DNA of 20,085 nt from Aurantiochytrium sp. KH105 (taxonomy: Eukaryota > Sar > Bigyra > Thraustochytrida > Thraustochytriidae). The position numbers and the translations under genes are program-made. Location of the stretch: the NCBI GenBank assembly GCA_003116975.1, contig BGKB01000310.1, positions 1 through 20,085 of the forward strand, given 5' to 3'. The first letter of the stretch is position 1. Each line of letters opens with the position of its first letter. Below, piece after piece: positions 1 to 8,351 of this stretch. The notes under the pieces are model-generated. The model was not told where the DNA came from. It was given only the letters and a program-made list of their open reading frames with translations, and did not search any database.

Positions 1-98
1 ATCGCGGGTGCTTTAGCCCCGCAGGGTATTTGAACGAAAAATGATTTTTCTAACATTGATGTTGAAAATCGGAGGTTTTACCCTACTTCATTTTGGAA

Positions 99-110
99 GG
101 GGGGGGGGGG
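99..110. repeat. 12-bp poly-G run
   Basis: Twelve consecutive G residues lie in the AT-richer first 160 bases. No gene was recognised between position 1 and the stop codon of the minus-strand ORF at 161. A run of this length is prone to sequencing or assembly length error. Confidence 0.9.
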
Positions 111-160
111 CGAATGGAAATTTTGACGTCACCAACAGGCCCAAAGTTGCCCATTGTTTT

Positions 161-1732
161 CTACAAGTCGTGATAACACATGACCGGCATTCGAGCGGGA
201 ACTCGCACAGGACGGGAATAGTCCGAAAGACGCGGATACATTCGACAAAGAAAGGCCGCGATTTCGTGCAACTCGCTCATGAGGGACTCGTCTAAATACG
301 GAATCTGTGGTTGCTCGCCATTGCTCACGCGACAAGTACGGCTTTTGTCGGCCGAGTGCTCTACTAAACCGTTCACCATTTCCACGAACTGCGCTGCGCA
401 AATGCGACGGACGTGAGGCCATTGATCCGTGGGTTTGAGGTCCTTTGACCAGTCTTTGTCGCGCCACCAGAGGAGTTTCTCGAGCCTCTTGCGCAGCGAG
501 CTTCGATTACGATTCGGTCTCAATGCAGCCAGCTCTCCCTGGAGACGCGCGGTCTCGCATTCGTCGCCTTGGATCGACGAACGATTGAGTCGGTCCACGA
601 GCGTGGCACGTTTGCAATCAATCTCGCGATTGAAAGACTTGCAAATGTTGCTAAATGGCTGTATTTCGTTTTCGTGATGGTTGAATGCCGCGAGAAGAAG
701 GACTACGTTCTCGTTCCAGGTGTAGGTCTGCATCTGCTGTCTGTCTGGATTCTGCCCAAAACCTTGATCGAGCTGACGGAGGCGCCGCATGACTGCTTCA
801 ATTCTCTCCTTTTCAACTGCAGGCAACGTGACGTCAGGGTCGCCACTCTGTTCACTAGCGCCACTGGCGCCTTCGAGGGGATTCGTCATAGGAGGCGGAA
901 GTCCGAAAGGAATCTCGTTGCAAGTCACAATTATTGGCCCAGAGTCCAGCGCGTCCTGCGCCACCGTGGCACTATCAGGTGTATCGTTGCACACGCGCTT
1001 GTTCAGTGATGATATGGGGCTAGAAGACTGTGTGCGCTTAAGTTTTGTTCGTAAGCATCCTTCAATGTCTGTTCGGCGCGGATTGAAAATGTCAGAACGC
1101 CAATTTTCAGGCGTGGAAATGGTGCGCCTGAGGGGTGCTATCGGGATCGGATCGCCGGGAGGAATTGGCACACCCTCGGGGTCCACTAGTGGAAAATAGC
1201 TGTCGATCTCGGGCAAGTTGCATTCGATGATGTCGATGGAACCGCCAGGATCCTGCATCGGATTCTTGACGACGTCAATATCAAGAAATCGCGTTTGTTG
1301 GCTGAAGACGCAATTTCCAGCTTGAGTTTCGAATTCAAATTCCTCCGTTGTCGAAGCTGCAGAAGCAGGAAAGGTAGATGTATCTTGACCAAGACTGGTG
1401 ATGCACGCGAGCGTGGCGCCCTTTGCGCCAAGAGGGTCTTGTGTAGGTTCCGAAAGCTCGTACTTGCTTGACTGCCAAAATGAGCCACGAACAGGTTTCT
1501 TGCGACGTGGCCACCGTCTCTTATTTCCCTTCGCGCCGGCCCCGGGCTCGAACTTGTTGGAATCAAGCGTCTGGCTGCCTGAGCCAAGACTTCTCTCCTG
1601 ATTTTTGTTTCCATGTGCGGCCTCTTGCTCGAGTATGTATGTCTCTTTCTCACCTGTCTGCTGCTTCTTTGCAGTAGAGTCTGCGAGGTGCACTTCGTCA
1701 TCACTGTTGCCTCGGACTTGAGGCATCTTCAT
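161..1732 (-). CDS. Unrecognised 523-aa protein, possibly nuclear
   Basis: This is a long open frame with normal, non-repetitive amino-acid composition. The frame extends ten codons further upstream, to 1762, but only as a TTG codon just after an in-frame TAA. The first ATG is at 1732-1730, with G at -3, and a second ATG follows two codons later. The N-terminal third is polar and low in complexity and contains a strongly basic patch (KRRWPRRKKP) that resembles a nuclear localisation signal. The middle is Pro/Ser-rich. The C-terminal third looks folded and helical, with a conserved-looking segment (TYTWNENVVLLLAAFNHHEN) followed by a charged, possibly coiled-coil stretch and a WW-containing basic segment. 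The Trp-anchored helix vaguely recalls Myb/SANT-like or transposon-associated DNA-binding modules, but I cannot assign a family. No signal peptide or membrane segment is visible. The gene could have an upstream exon that was not found. Function is unknown. Confidence 0.65.
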   Translation of the reverse strand: MKMPQVRGNSDDEVHLADSTAKKQQTGEKETYILEQEAAHGNKNQERSLGSGSQTLDSNKFEPGAGAKGNKRRWPRRKKPVRGSFWQSSKYELSEPTQDPLGAKGATLACITSLGQDTSTFPASAASTTEEFEFETQAGNCVFSQQTRFLDIDVVKNPMQDPGGSIDIIECNLPEIDSYFPLVDPEGVPIPPGDPIPIAPLRRTISTPENWRSDIFNPRRTDIEGCLRTKLKRTQSSSPISSLNKRVCNDTPDSATVAQDALDSGPIIVTCNEIPFGLPPPMTNPLEGASGASEQSGDPDVTLPAVEKERIEAVMRRLRQLDQGFGQNPDRQQMQTYTWNENVVLLLAAFNHHENEIQPFSNICKSFNREIDCKRATLVDRLNRSSIQGDECETARLQGELAALRPNRNRSSLRKRLEKLLWWRDKDWSKDLKPTDQWPHVRRICAAQFVEMVNGLVEHSADKSRTCRVSNGEQPQIPYLDESLMSELHEIAAFLCRMYPRLSDYSRPVRVPARMPVMCYHDL

Positions 1733-2008
1733 TTCGTACCGTAGGATATGCTTTCCAGTCAAGCAGTTTTAGCAGCTTCAGCAGGAGCTTTGGCGGCAGC
1801 TCGACGTCGGGTTCGTCGAGACGACGACGTCGTACAGCACCGACTGGCCTGTACCCGTGTTCAAAGCAGCGGCGCCTCGCCACGCCCCGCCTCGCCTCTT
1901 CGCCCTCGCCCCCGCTCTCGCACGGAACGCTGTGCAGAGCAGCGCGCAGGCGCGTCTCGAGCCCGCCTTTCGCCGTCTATCGACGTTTGTCCGCAAGCGC
2001 GCGTCCAC

Positions 2009-2099
2009 AAAGCCAAGCTAAGCCAAGCCAAGCCAAGCAAAGCAAAGCAAAGCAAAGCAAGACGCCAAGCCAAGCCAAGATAAGCAAAGCAAAGCCAAA
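2009..2099. repeat. AAGCN pentanucleotide microsatellite
   Basis: This is an imperfect tandem array of 5-bp units: AAGCC and AAGCT first, then AAGCA copies around 2035-2060, then mixed units. It lies in non-coding sequence, and the open frames running through it encode only repetitive peptides. Confidence 0.85.
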
Positions 2100-2549
2100 C
2101 CGTGCGAGCTTGCGCTCTCTCGCTCGACGCCCAGGCGCGGTCGATCTCTCGCCGCCTGGTGATCGGGGTTTGCTCGCAGCCGCTGCGACGCGCGACTTGC
2201 GTTCGTTCGAGCGGGGCGTGAAGAACCTGCCAAGTCGAGTCGCCTCGCCGGGACAAGTTTCTGCACCTTTTTTGTCGCCCCAAGACGAGCGGCTTTCGAA
2301 GGAAAAGGAAGACATGTAGGAAGAAACAGGAAGAACTTGAAAGGAAAGGAGGAAGCAAAGAAGCGGGTGCGGGCCGCTTCCGCGCTTCCGCTCGCTCACT
2401 TCCTCGCGCTCTCGCGCTCGCCCGCCCGCCCTCGGCGCCGTCTGCGCGATCGCACGCCTGCACGCTCGTATCGCACGCGCCGCAAGGCCGAGCGCACGGC
2501 AGCGGCAGGGAAGCGGCGCGGCGGCCTCTAGCTCCCGCCTGTGAGTGCA

Positions 2550-2592
2550 CCTCTGGCCGAGCCAGGCGGAGCCTCCTCTGGCCGAGCCAGGC
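2550..2592. repeat. Two 18-bp direct repeats, 25-bp period
   Basis: The 18-mer cctctggccgagccaggc occurs at 2550-2567 and again, identical, at 2575-2592, separated by 7 bp. A shorter identical pair (gcgagagcctgcgc) lies at 2762-2775 and 2793-2806. Both are local duplications in GC-rich non-coding DNA. Confidence 0.85.
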
Positions 2593-3112
2593 CGCCCACC
2601 GGTGTGTGCCTGTCGTTCTTATAAATTCGAATTCATTTCCCCGATGCAGAAACAAAGAAAGAAGTACGAGCTGCGCCTGACAATCAGCCTCGCTGCGGCT
2701 CTGCGCGGCTCCGCGCTGGCTGGCGAGATCTTCGATTTTTCTTGCCGCCGCAATCATGATGGCGAGAGCCTGCGCTCCGAGTCGCATCGCCAGCGAGAGC
2801 CTGCGCCGGACCGGACCGGATGAAGCCGCCGCAGCGCTAGCCCGCCCCGTCCTTGCGTGCACAGCGGGAAACTGCGAGCTTCCGGCGCTCAAAGTTGCCG
2901 CAGTGCTCGCTCGAGCTCCGGCTCCATCTGCCACCGACCACGATGGTCGCGTCGTTGTCATTGCCGAGCTCGACGCCAAGCCGTCCCTTCTCCGCGTCGA
3001 CTCCTCATCGCGCATCTTGCGTCGTGCAATGGTTGGCTGCTGGTGTTTCACTGTCGATTACTAGCGACCAGCCACCGCGCAACTTGAACTGTCTGGTGTC
3101 CATCGGCCGGTC

Positions 3113-3178
3113 GGAGAGGAGAGGAGGAGAGGACAGGACAGGACAGGACAGGTCAGGAGGAGAAGAGAGGAGGGGCGA
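3113..3178. repeat. Purine tract with GGACA repeats
   Basis: A nearly all-purine stretch of about 66 bases contains four GGACA-type units around 3130-3150, flanked by GGAGA and GAGGA motifs. Such homopurine tracts can form triplex DNA. It lies in sequence without a supported gene. Confidence 0.8.
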
Positions 3179-3740
3179 TGGGGCGGCCAGGGCCAGGCGG
3201 GGCTGCGGCCGCGAGGCCGGCGGAGACGACGTCGCCTCGTCGGCGGGGCCGCGGCTTCTTTGGACTCTTGTGCGGTCGTTGGCCGGCCTCGTTCAAGGGA
3301 GGCGGGCTCGGTAGTTGGAGCCTGCCCGGCAGCGTGTGGCCCCTCAGGTTCTCCGCGCGGGAACCGGCCCCCGCCCACAGCCTTGACCGACCGCCGCAGT
3401 GCCGCTCCTTGTTTGCTGTATTTTGCCATAAGAGACGCCTAACAGTAAGAACCGCTCGAGGCGAACCTGACCTCCCACAATATCCCGCACCAGCCCCCAC
3501 CTCCTCAGGTTGCTGATATTGTCTTGCAACGGGCGACGGGCAATGCTCTCCTCGGGCCACGCGGGATTTCATTGTCCCACCACAACCGCTTGCAAAAGAT
3601 ATCAAGATCTTTCTTCAAGCCCTTGCCAGCGGCCACGAATGGCTACGAAAGGCAAGCGGGGGTCACGGTGCAGAGGAAAGCTGGAATCTACAGTCTAGCG
3701 AGGCACGAAGTGGCCGCGTGTCCGCCTCCGCTCCGTGAAC

Positions 3741-3784
3741 TTTCTCTTTTCTTTTCTTTTCTTTTCTTTTTCCTTTTTTTTTTT
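3741..3784. repeat. CTTTT pentanucleotide tract ending in T-run
   Basis: Repeated TTTTC units run into an 11-T run at 3774-3784. Shorter pyrimidine tracts of the same type occur at 4151-4178, and there is a 9-T run at 5157-5165. These are simple-sequence DNA with no recognised gene attached. Confidence 0.85.
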
Positions 3785-5799
3785 AAACTTTGACAGTCTA
3801 TGCACAGCCAACGCTCAGTAGGAAGACCAACAATGCCAGCGCAGACCTTATGCCAGCGCCGACACTTTGCCCCGCCGCGTTGATGGCGATTGTAGCGCGC
3901 GACAGCGGTAGCCAGGCATGTCGTCTGCATGCTGGAGTGTTATATTCTGCTGGCCAGGAGCACCTTGAGCAAAATTCCGGCACGCCTCGGCTAATGCCTA
4001 GCGATCGCAAGATTATGCACTTTAATTTCGAAAGTAATCTTCATTGCATGACGAGCGTGGCGTGTGAAACTCATTATTTTCGCGCAGCGCGACGCACCAG
4101 CGTCCTCCAGACAGACGAGCTTCGTGACTTGAATTCTTGGCTCTCTCATGTTCTTTTCTTTCTTTTTCTTCTTCTTCTGGTTTGCAATTGCTTCCTTTCC
4201 ATCCGCCAGCGGCCGACAGCAACGACATCGACTGAGCGGCGAGTCTTGCGCATCTCAGAGATCGGGTTGGCTGGCGAGCCAGCGCACGCTCTCTTTGAAA
4301 ATACAAACTGAACGACCCTTGCTCGCACGCCTCGAGGCACTGCGAGGAGGTCGGGGTCCTCGCGAGCCAGTTCCGGGCGACGCTGCCCCTCAGGTCTTGG
4401 ATCGAATTCAAGGCCAACTGCAAAGAACTTTTATAATAAAGCACATAAGCCCACCTTGCGCAAATGCTTTATTCGGAAGTGGGCCACGCTCTCGTTAGCC
4501 ATTCACACTAGCTCCGTCAGCGCCAATTTGCCCCTTCCTCGAAAGATTCAGGGAGCGATCAGCCAGCTGCAGCTGGCCATGATGGGTCGGCTCACCGGCC
4601 AACGCCACGACCTTATTGTTAACCAAGAAATAGCATATTAGAGTCACGGCCCGGTTTCTACGCAGCGGACGCTGCACGTCACGCGTTCATAATACCTCTC
4701 CATGGACTGACGAGGATGGCGCCAACATCTTGCGTCGCGTCAGCCTTCATCCGTCAGATGTTCACCGGCAATCGCAGCGTGACGCGCGGCACGAATACTC
4801 TCAATCTTGATCGTGCACGGCTTCAAATGCCAGTGGCGGCGACGCAGAGCTTGAGGAAGGTGACGCGCGTCGCGGTGATCTGGCGTTCAAGAACAGACTG
4901 GCCTTGCCAACGCTTGCGGCTTGCGGCCTTATATAGCTTTTGATTAAGGCTGCAAGTAAGGTGACAGTCTCATATAGGTTCTCGGGCAGAGTGGTGGCGG
5001 ATTTCTTTCCAACTCATGGTGGTTCGTCGCTTCGACGGGCCCAATCACCCTTCCCTCCAATTTATTTGCAGAAGTGGAGCAAGCAAGAGAAGCCAGCACT
5101 ACCAAAAGAAGCCACACGTTCTCGAGTTTACTTGTTAATTTGTTTGTGAATTTGCGTTTTTTTTTCAAAGAAGAGGAGAGGAAGCGGTGCTCGTCGCCCA
5201 GCAAATCGTCAGGCCCAGACTCGACCTGAATGACGCCAACGAGAACATGATCGCCTCGTCGACCAAGTTCGCGCCGCATTCAGCCAGATTCGCGCCCCTT
5301 CGGCTCTTCGCGTCGCCTCCTATTCTCTCCTTCCTCCTCGCCGAGCGTCATCACCGCATGATCCGAAGTCGGCCAACGCGGATCTCTCCCCTCGGGACCG
5401 CTCGCTCGCTCGCCATCCGGCGAGAACCTGCGCGCCGGATCTTCCTCCACCCAGCGGCCCTCGCGCGGTCTTCTTCGGCGCTCCTCCGCGCCGAACTCCC
5501 AGGGAAGGTGAGCGAAGCAAGATTGACCGCGCAAGAGACGCTGGGCGAGCTGTCTCGATGCGACGCCATTCTCTGATCGCAAGCGCGCGCACGCAGGCCG
5601 CAGCTCGCCCGCAGGCGCCGCCCGCTGTCCTCGCCGCCGCCCGTCGCGCCTCGGCCTCGGCCCCGCGCCTCTGCTCGCCGCCAGCCAGGTCGGCAAAGGA
5701 AAAGGGCGAACCATTGCGAAGCCAACGTTCGGGGCCGTCGAGCACTTGCCAAGCAGGACTTGCTGCAGCAGTAGGAGCCAAGAAGAAAGAACAGCAAGC

Positions 5800-6444
5800 A
5801 TGTCGCCTCCAGGGACGCTCAAGAAGGGCGAGGTCGACCTCGGTACCAGTATCATGGCTGTGAGCTTTGGGTCCGGCGTGATCGTTGGCGCCGATAGCCG
5901 AACGTCGACCGGGTCCTACATCGCAAACCGCGTCTCGGACAAGCTGACCCCCGTCCATGACTATGTGTACTGCTGCAGGTCTGGTAGCGCAGCAGATACG
6001 CAGGCAATCTCTGACATCGTTCGCACGCAGCTCGGCAACCACGCCGTGGAACTCGGACGGGCCCCCGCTGTCAAGACCGCAGCCAAGCTCTTCCAACGCT
6101 ACTGCTACGAGTACAAGGACCGTCTCATGGCCGGCATTATCTGCGCTGGGTTCGACCCTGTCGAGGGCGGAACTGTGTATTCTATCCCTCTCGGAGGTGC
6201 CATGATCAAGCAGCCCTTTGCCATTGGTGGCAGTGGATCCACTTACATTTACGCATATTGCGATGCTAACTACCGCGAGAACATGACGCGCGACGAGGCC
6301 CACACCTTTGTCAAAAAGGCACTTGCGCACGCCATGGCTCGCGACGGATCCTCGGGTGGTGTCATCCGCACGGCCATCATTGACGAGAATGGTGTGGAGC
6401 GCTTCTTCACGCCTGGCAACGAGCTCCCCTTCACCCTCCAATGA
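5800..6444 (+). CDS. PSMB6: 20S proteasome subunit beta type-6 (beta-1), caspase-like active subunit
   Basis: This 214-aa protein is the proteolytically active beta-1 subunit of the 20S core, which cleaves after acidic residues inside the proteasome chamber. The ATG at 5800 gives a 15-residue propeptide ending in Leu-Gly, followed by the catalytic threonine (Thr16, mature Thr1) in GTSIMAV. In mature numbering the N-terminal nucleophile residues are present: Asp17 in GADSRT and Lys33 in VSDKLTP. Arg45 in [11 protein letters not shown] is the pocket residue typical of beta-1. The later signature blocks [10 protein letters not shown] and [11 protein letters not shown] are also intact. The open frame extends upstream to 5746, but only to a TTG codon, so the start at 5800 is preferred. 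The propeptide is shorter than in animal orthologues. The reading frame is continuous with no intron. The stop is TGA at 6442-6444. Family assignment is very secure. Confidence 0.97.
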   Translation: MSPPGTLKKGEVDLGTSIMAVSFGSGVIVGADSRTSTGSYIANRVSDKLTPVHDYVYCCRSGSAADTQAISDIVRTQLGNHAVELGRAPAVKTAAKLFQRYCYEYKDRLMAGIICAGFDPVEGGTVYSIPLGGAMIKQPFAIGGSGSTYIYAYCDANYRENMTRDEAHTFVKKALAHAMARDGSSGGVIRTAIIDENGVERFFTPGNELPFTLQ

Positions 6445-6826
6445 TAACGTTGGCCCCTCCATCTTAGTATACACAAAGACAACCACACATTCTGCTTTTA
6501 ATCTTCTGCCTTGACTTTTTTCATCCTCATCCTCCTTGCTCTCCTTTGTCATTTTGCCAGGAAATGCAGACGTCACCTCGTCCTTCGTATTGCTATCAGT
6601 GTCAAACCTCCTGACTTTTCATCCTCCTTCTTCTTCTCCCCCTTCAGGTTCTCCTTCTTCATCAGTTTTACAGGACATCCTGATGTCGCTCATACTACAT
6701 GCATCGTGCCTTGTTCCCGGCCAAAAAAACAGTAAATGACGGACGGCTCCAGTTGCTTCTGCTTGTGCCGGCCCGAAGTACTAACATAACACATTCTCTT
6801 TTGCACGCAACCCACGTCTGGACACG
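6445..6826. other. Intergenic region between proteasome beta-1 and PUB-CW genes
   Basis: This region should hold the 3' UTR of the proteasome gene and the promoter and 5' UTR of the next gene on the same strand. It is pyrimidine-rich around 6520-6680. No AATAAA or clear TATA element was seen, and no independent gene is supported. Confidence 0.7.
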
Positions 6827-8260
6827 ATGCAGGCCGAAGCCCGCGCGCTCGTGGAGGCTGTCGAGCGAGAAGCCGCCGCCGCCGCCGCTGCCGCTGTCGG
6901 GGCCGGGGCTTCTGCCGTCGAGGGTAACGGTGATCAGAAAGAAGAGAAGGAGAAGGGGTCCAAGACGTTGCCCACGATGGCGCGCATTGTGGGCAACCTT
7001 GTGCTCCGCGGCGAGGAGCCCAAGTACCGAAGACTCGCCACGACAAATGAGCTTCTTTCGTCGTGTGTCTTCCCAATCGCGGCAGCATCAAAGCTACTCG
7101 CATTCCTTGGCTTTAAGGCCTCACGCGAAGAACCCAAACAATCTGCAGAAGATGGCAACGGCGACGGGAAAGCCGCTGCCAGCGACAACAACAATGACGG
7201 CAGCAAAAGAAAAGATACCGACAATGCCAATGCTCAGGCAATCGAAGTCCTCCTGCTGCCCGAAGACTTTGATAGAGACAAGGCACGGGCGGTACAAGAG
7301 GCTATTTTCGAGGTGGCCCCGGAGCTCAGCCGCGGCAAAAGGCAGCGCACCGCCGTTCCAGAATCAGACACTGGAAAGCCATTTGTCGATAGCAGCTCTG
7401 TCGCTGCGCCGCCTTCTTCGAGTGCTGTCCCGAGCAAGGAAGCCATGCAGGCTGTCCAGGAACAAGGAGGAGATGGAGAGGAAGATGAAAATGGCATGAC
7501 TATTTTTTGTGATGCCTGTGGCAAGGCTCGCATTTTGCGCAACGAGGAAAAGGATACCTTGCCTCAAGGTATCGACGACGAAACCTGGACGTGCAGCGAC
7601 TTGCCTCGCCTGCGCGAGCTGGGCAACTGCGAAGCCGTTGACGACGAAATCGCTGCAATCACGGGCCCTGTCGTGGGCCGCGTCCTCGCGACGCTAGGAA
7701 TTAAAACACGCGCAGAGCTCGCAACTCAAGACGTTGCGCAATTTGATGCCGGAGAGCACGAGGCGATGCTCGAGTATGCCATCACACGTGCGCAGGAGCT
7801 CGAGCTTACAGACCACATGAACGACATTCTTGGCGAGAACGCGACCGAGCGCCGATCGGAGCTTGCAGGTCTTAACATCGGCGCTCCAGCCGATATTCTC
7901 GATCACAAACCCGACGCAATTCTTCAGCTTTACGCGGCAAGGCTTCAGTCCGCATCGCCGCCCACGCTCGACGAGGTTACCGCTTGGCACATCCAGGCCA
8001 AGGACAAGCTCGAGGAGATTCCGTGGCTCAAGAGCTGGTCGGTTCTCAATAATCTTGGGCATGCTGCCGACGGTGACGCAAACGTCCCCACGGCGTCTTC
8101 ATCGTCGTCATCTTCCTCTTCTTCATCGTCTTCGTCTTCGTCTTCTTCCTCCTCCTCCTCTTCATCCTCGACAGCAAAGGTGGAGAATCAAGAAACTCGT
8201 CCGGTGGCCACAAGCCAGCCAGATCAGGTAACGACAGACGCGAAAGCAGACGCAGAATAG
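6827..8260 (+). CDS. PUB-domain and CW-type zinc-finger protein with poly-Ser tail
   Basis: This 477-aa protein starts at an ATG in context gacacgATGc. After an Ala-rich start, residues 48-165 match a PUB/PUG domain, the p97/Cdc48-binding fold of PNGase and UBX proteins. PKYRRLATTN aligns with the Tyr-Arg-Asn ligand region, FPIAAASKLLAFLGF with the central helix, and LLPEDFDRDKARAVQEAI with the last strand and helix. A polar insertion fills 100-137. Residues 227-272 form a CW-type zinc finger with C228, C231, C256 and C268 and the structural W254. The two cage tryptophans expected before the first Cys and in the KWR position are Phe and Ala, so methyl-lysine reading is doubtful. A helical region follows (275-420). 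Residues 424-448 are 25 consecutive serines with mixed codons, then an acidic tail. The likely role is a Cdc48 adaptor or chromatin-linked factor (inference). The gene is convergent with the methyltransferase gene. The PUB call is fairly sure, the CW call likely. Confidence 0.85.
   Translation: MQAEARALVEAVEREAAAAAAAAVGAGASAVEGNGDQKEEKEKGSKTLPTMARIVGNLVLRGEEPKYRRLATTNELLSSCVFPIAAASKLLAFLGFKASREEPKQSAEDGNGDGKAAASDNNNDGSKRKDTDNANAQAIEVLLLPEDFDRDKARAVQEAIFEVAPELSRGKRQRTAVPESDTGKPFVDSSSVAAPPSSSAVPSKEAMQAVQEQGGDGEEDENGMTIFCDACGKARILRNEEKDTLPQGIDDETWTCSDLPRLRELGNCEAVDDEIAAITGPVVGRVLATLGIKTRAELATQDVAQFDAGEHEAMLEYAITRAQELELTDHMNDILGENATERRSELAGLNIGAPADILDHKPDAILQLYAARLQSASPPTLDEVTAWHIQAKDKLEEIPWLKSWSVLNNLGHAADGDANVPTASSSSSSSSSSSSSSSSSSSSSSSSSTAKVENQETRPVATSQPDQVTTDAKADAE
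8096..8170 (+). repeat. TCN trinucleotide tract encoding 25 serines
   Basis: Seventy-five bases read as 25 consecutive Ser codons in the PUB-CW gene. The codons are a mixture of TCT, TCA, TCG and TCC rather than one pure triplet. This suggests selection or old expansion rather than recent slippage. Length may vary between strains. Confidence 0.9.
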
Positions 8261-8293
8261 GATACGACAGACGCAAAAGACGGCGCAGAGCAG
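8228..8293 (+). repeat. 33-bp tandem duplication spanning the stop codon
   Basis: Two adjacent 33-bp units (8228-8260 and 8261-8293) match at 25 of 33 positions. Unit 1 encodes VTTDAKADAE then TAG. Unit 2, in the same frame, reads DTTDAKDGAEQ. The TAG stop in unit 1 corresponds to CAG (Gln) in unit 2. The frame then stays open for 12 more codons to TAG at 8330-8332. Confidence 0.85.
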
Positions 8294-8351
8294 AGAGCCC
8301 CTCCCAAAGAATCAACGGCGAACGCGCCCTAGAACATGAGTCGCTCTAGTT

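Larger units (their letters stand above)
1733..5799. other. 4-kb stretch without a supported gene
   Basis: Every long open frame here is either GC-rich low-complexity sequence rich in Arg, Ala, Ser and Pro, or begins at a non-ATG codon, and none resembles a known protein. The stretch holds several simple repeats, listed separately, and an isolated TATATA at 4930-4935. Sequence from about 3500 to 5200 is less GC-biased. The segment 5270-5800 is pyrimidine-rich and then GC-rich, and presumably includes the promoter and 5' UTR of the proteasome gene. I found no convincing tRNA, 5S rRNA or spliceosomal RNA by eye, but a covariance search was not possible. Confidence 0.6.

Noticed and set aside
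4..22. Small hairpin (GCGGG...CCCGC) at the left edge
   Set aside because: The stem is only five base pairs, with no supporting context such as a T-run or RNA gene.
1861..3051. 396-codon minus-strand open frame
   Set aside because: It starts at GTG and reads through microsatellites. The composition is Arg/Ala/Ser-rich low complexity with no domain. A long stop-free frame is expected by chance in such GC-rich DNA.
3790..4444. Plus-strand 173-codon and minus-strand 140-codon frames
   Set aside because: The plus frame begins at TTG and its apparent hydrophobic helix comes from a CTT/TTC microsatellite. Neither has a recognisable domain.
4716..4943. 75-codon ATG-initiated plus-strand frame
   Set aside because: It is short, without any recognised motif, and not better than chance in this region.
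5320..6576. 418-codon minus-strand open frame over the proteasome gene
   Set aside because: It is antisense to an unmistakable conserved gene. It is explained by GC-rich codon use on the plus strand.
8228..8260. Exact GT...AG 33-nt segment (CAG|GTAACG...AATAG) as a mini-intron
   Set aside because: It coincides precisely with one unit of a tandem duplication and is too short for normal splicing. The duplication explains it better.
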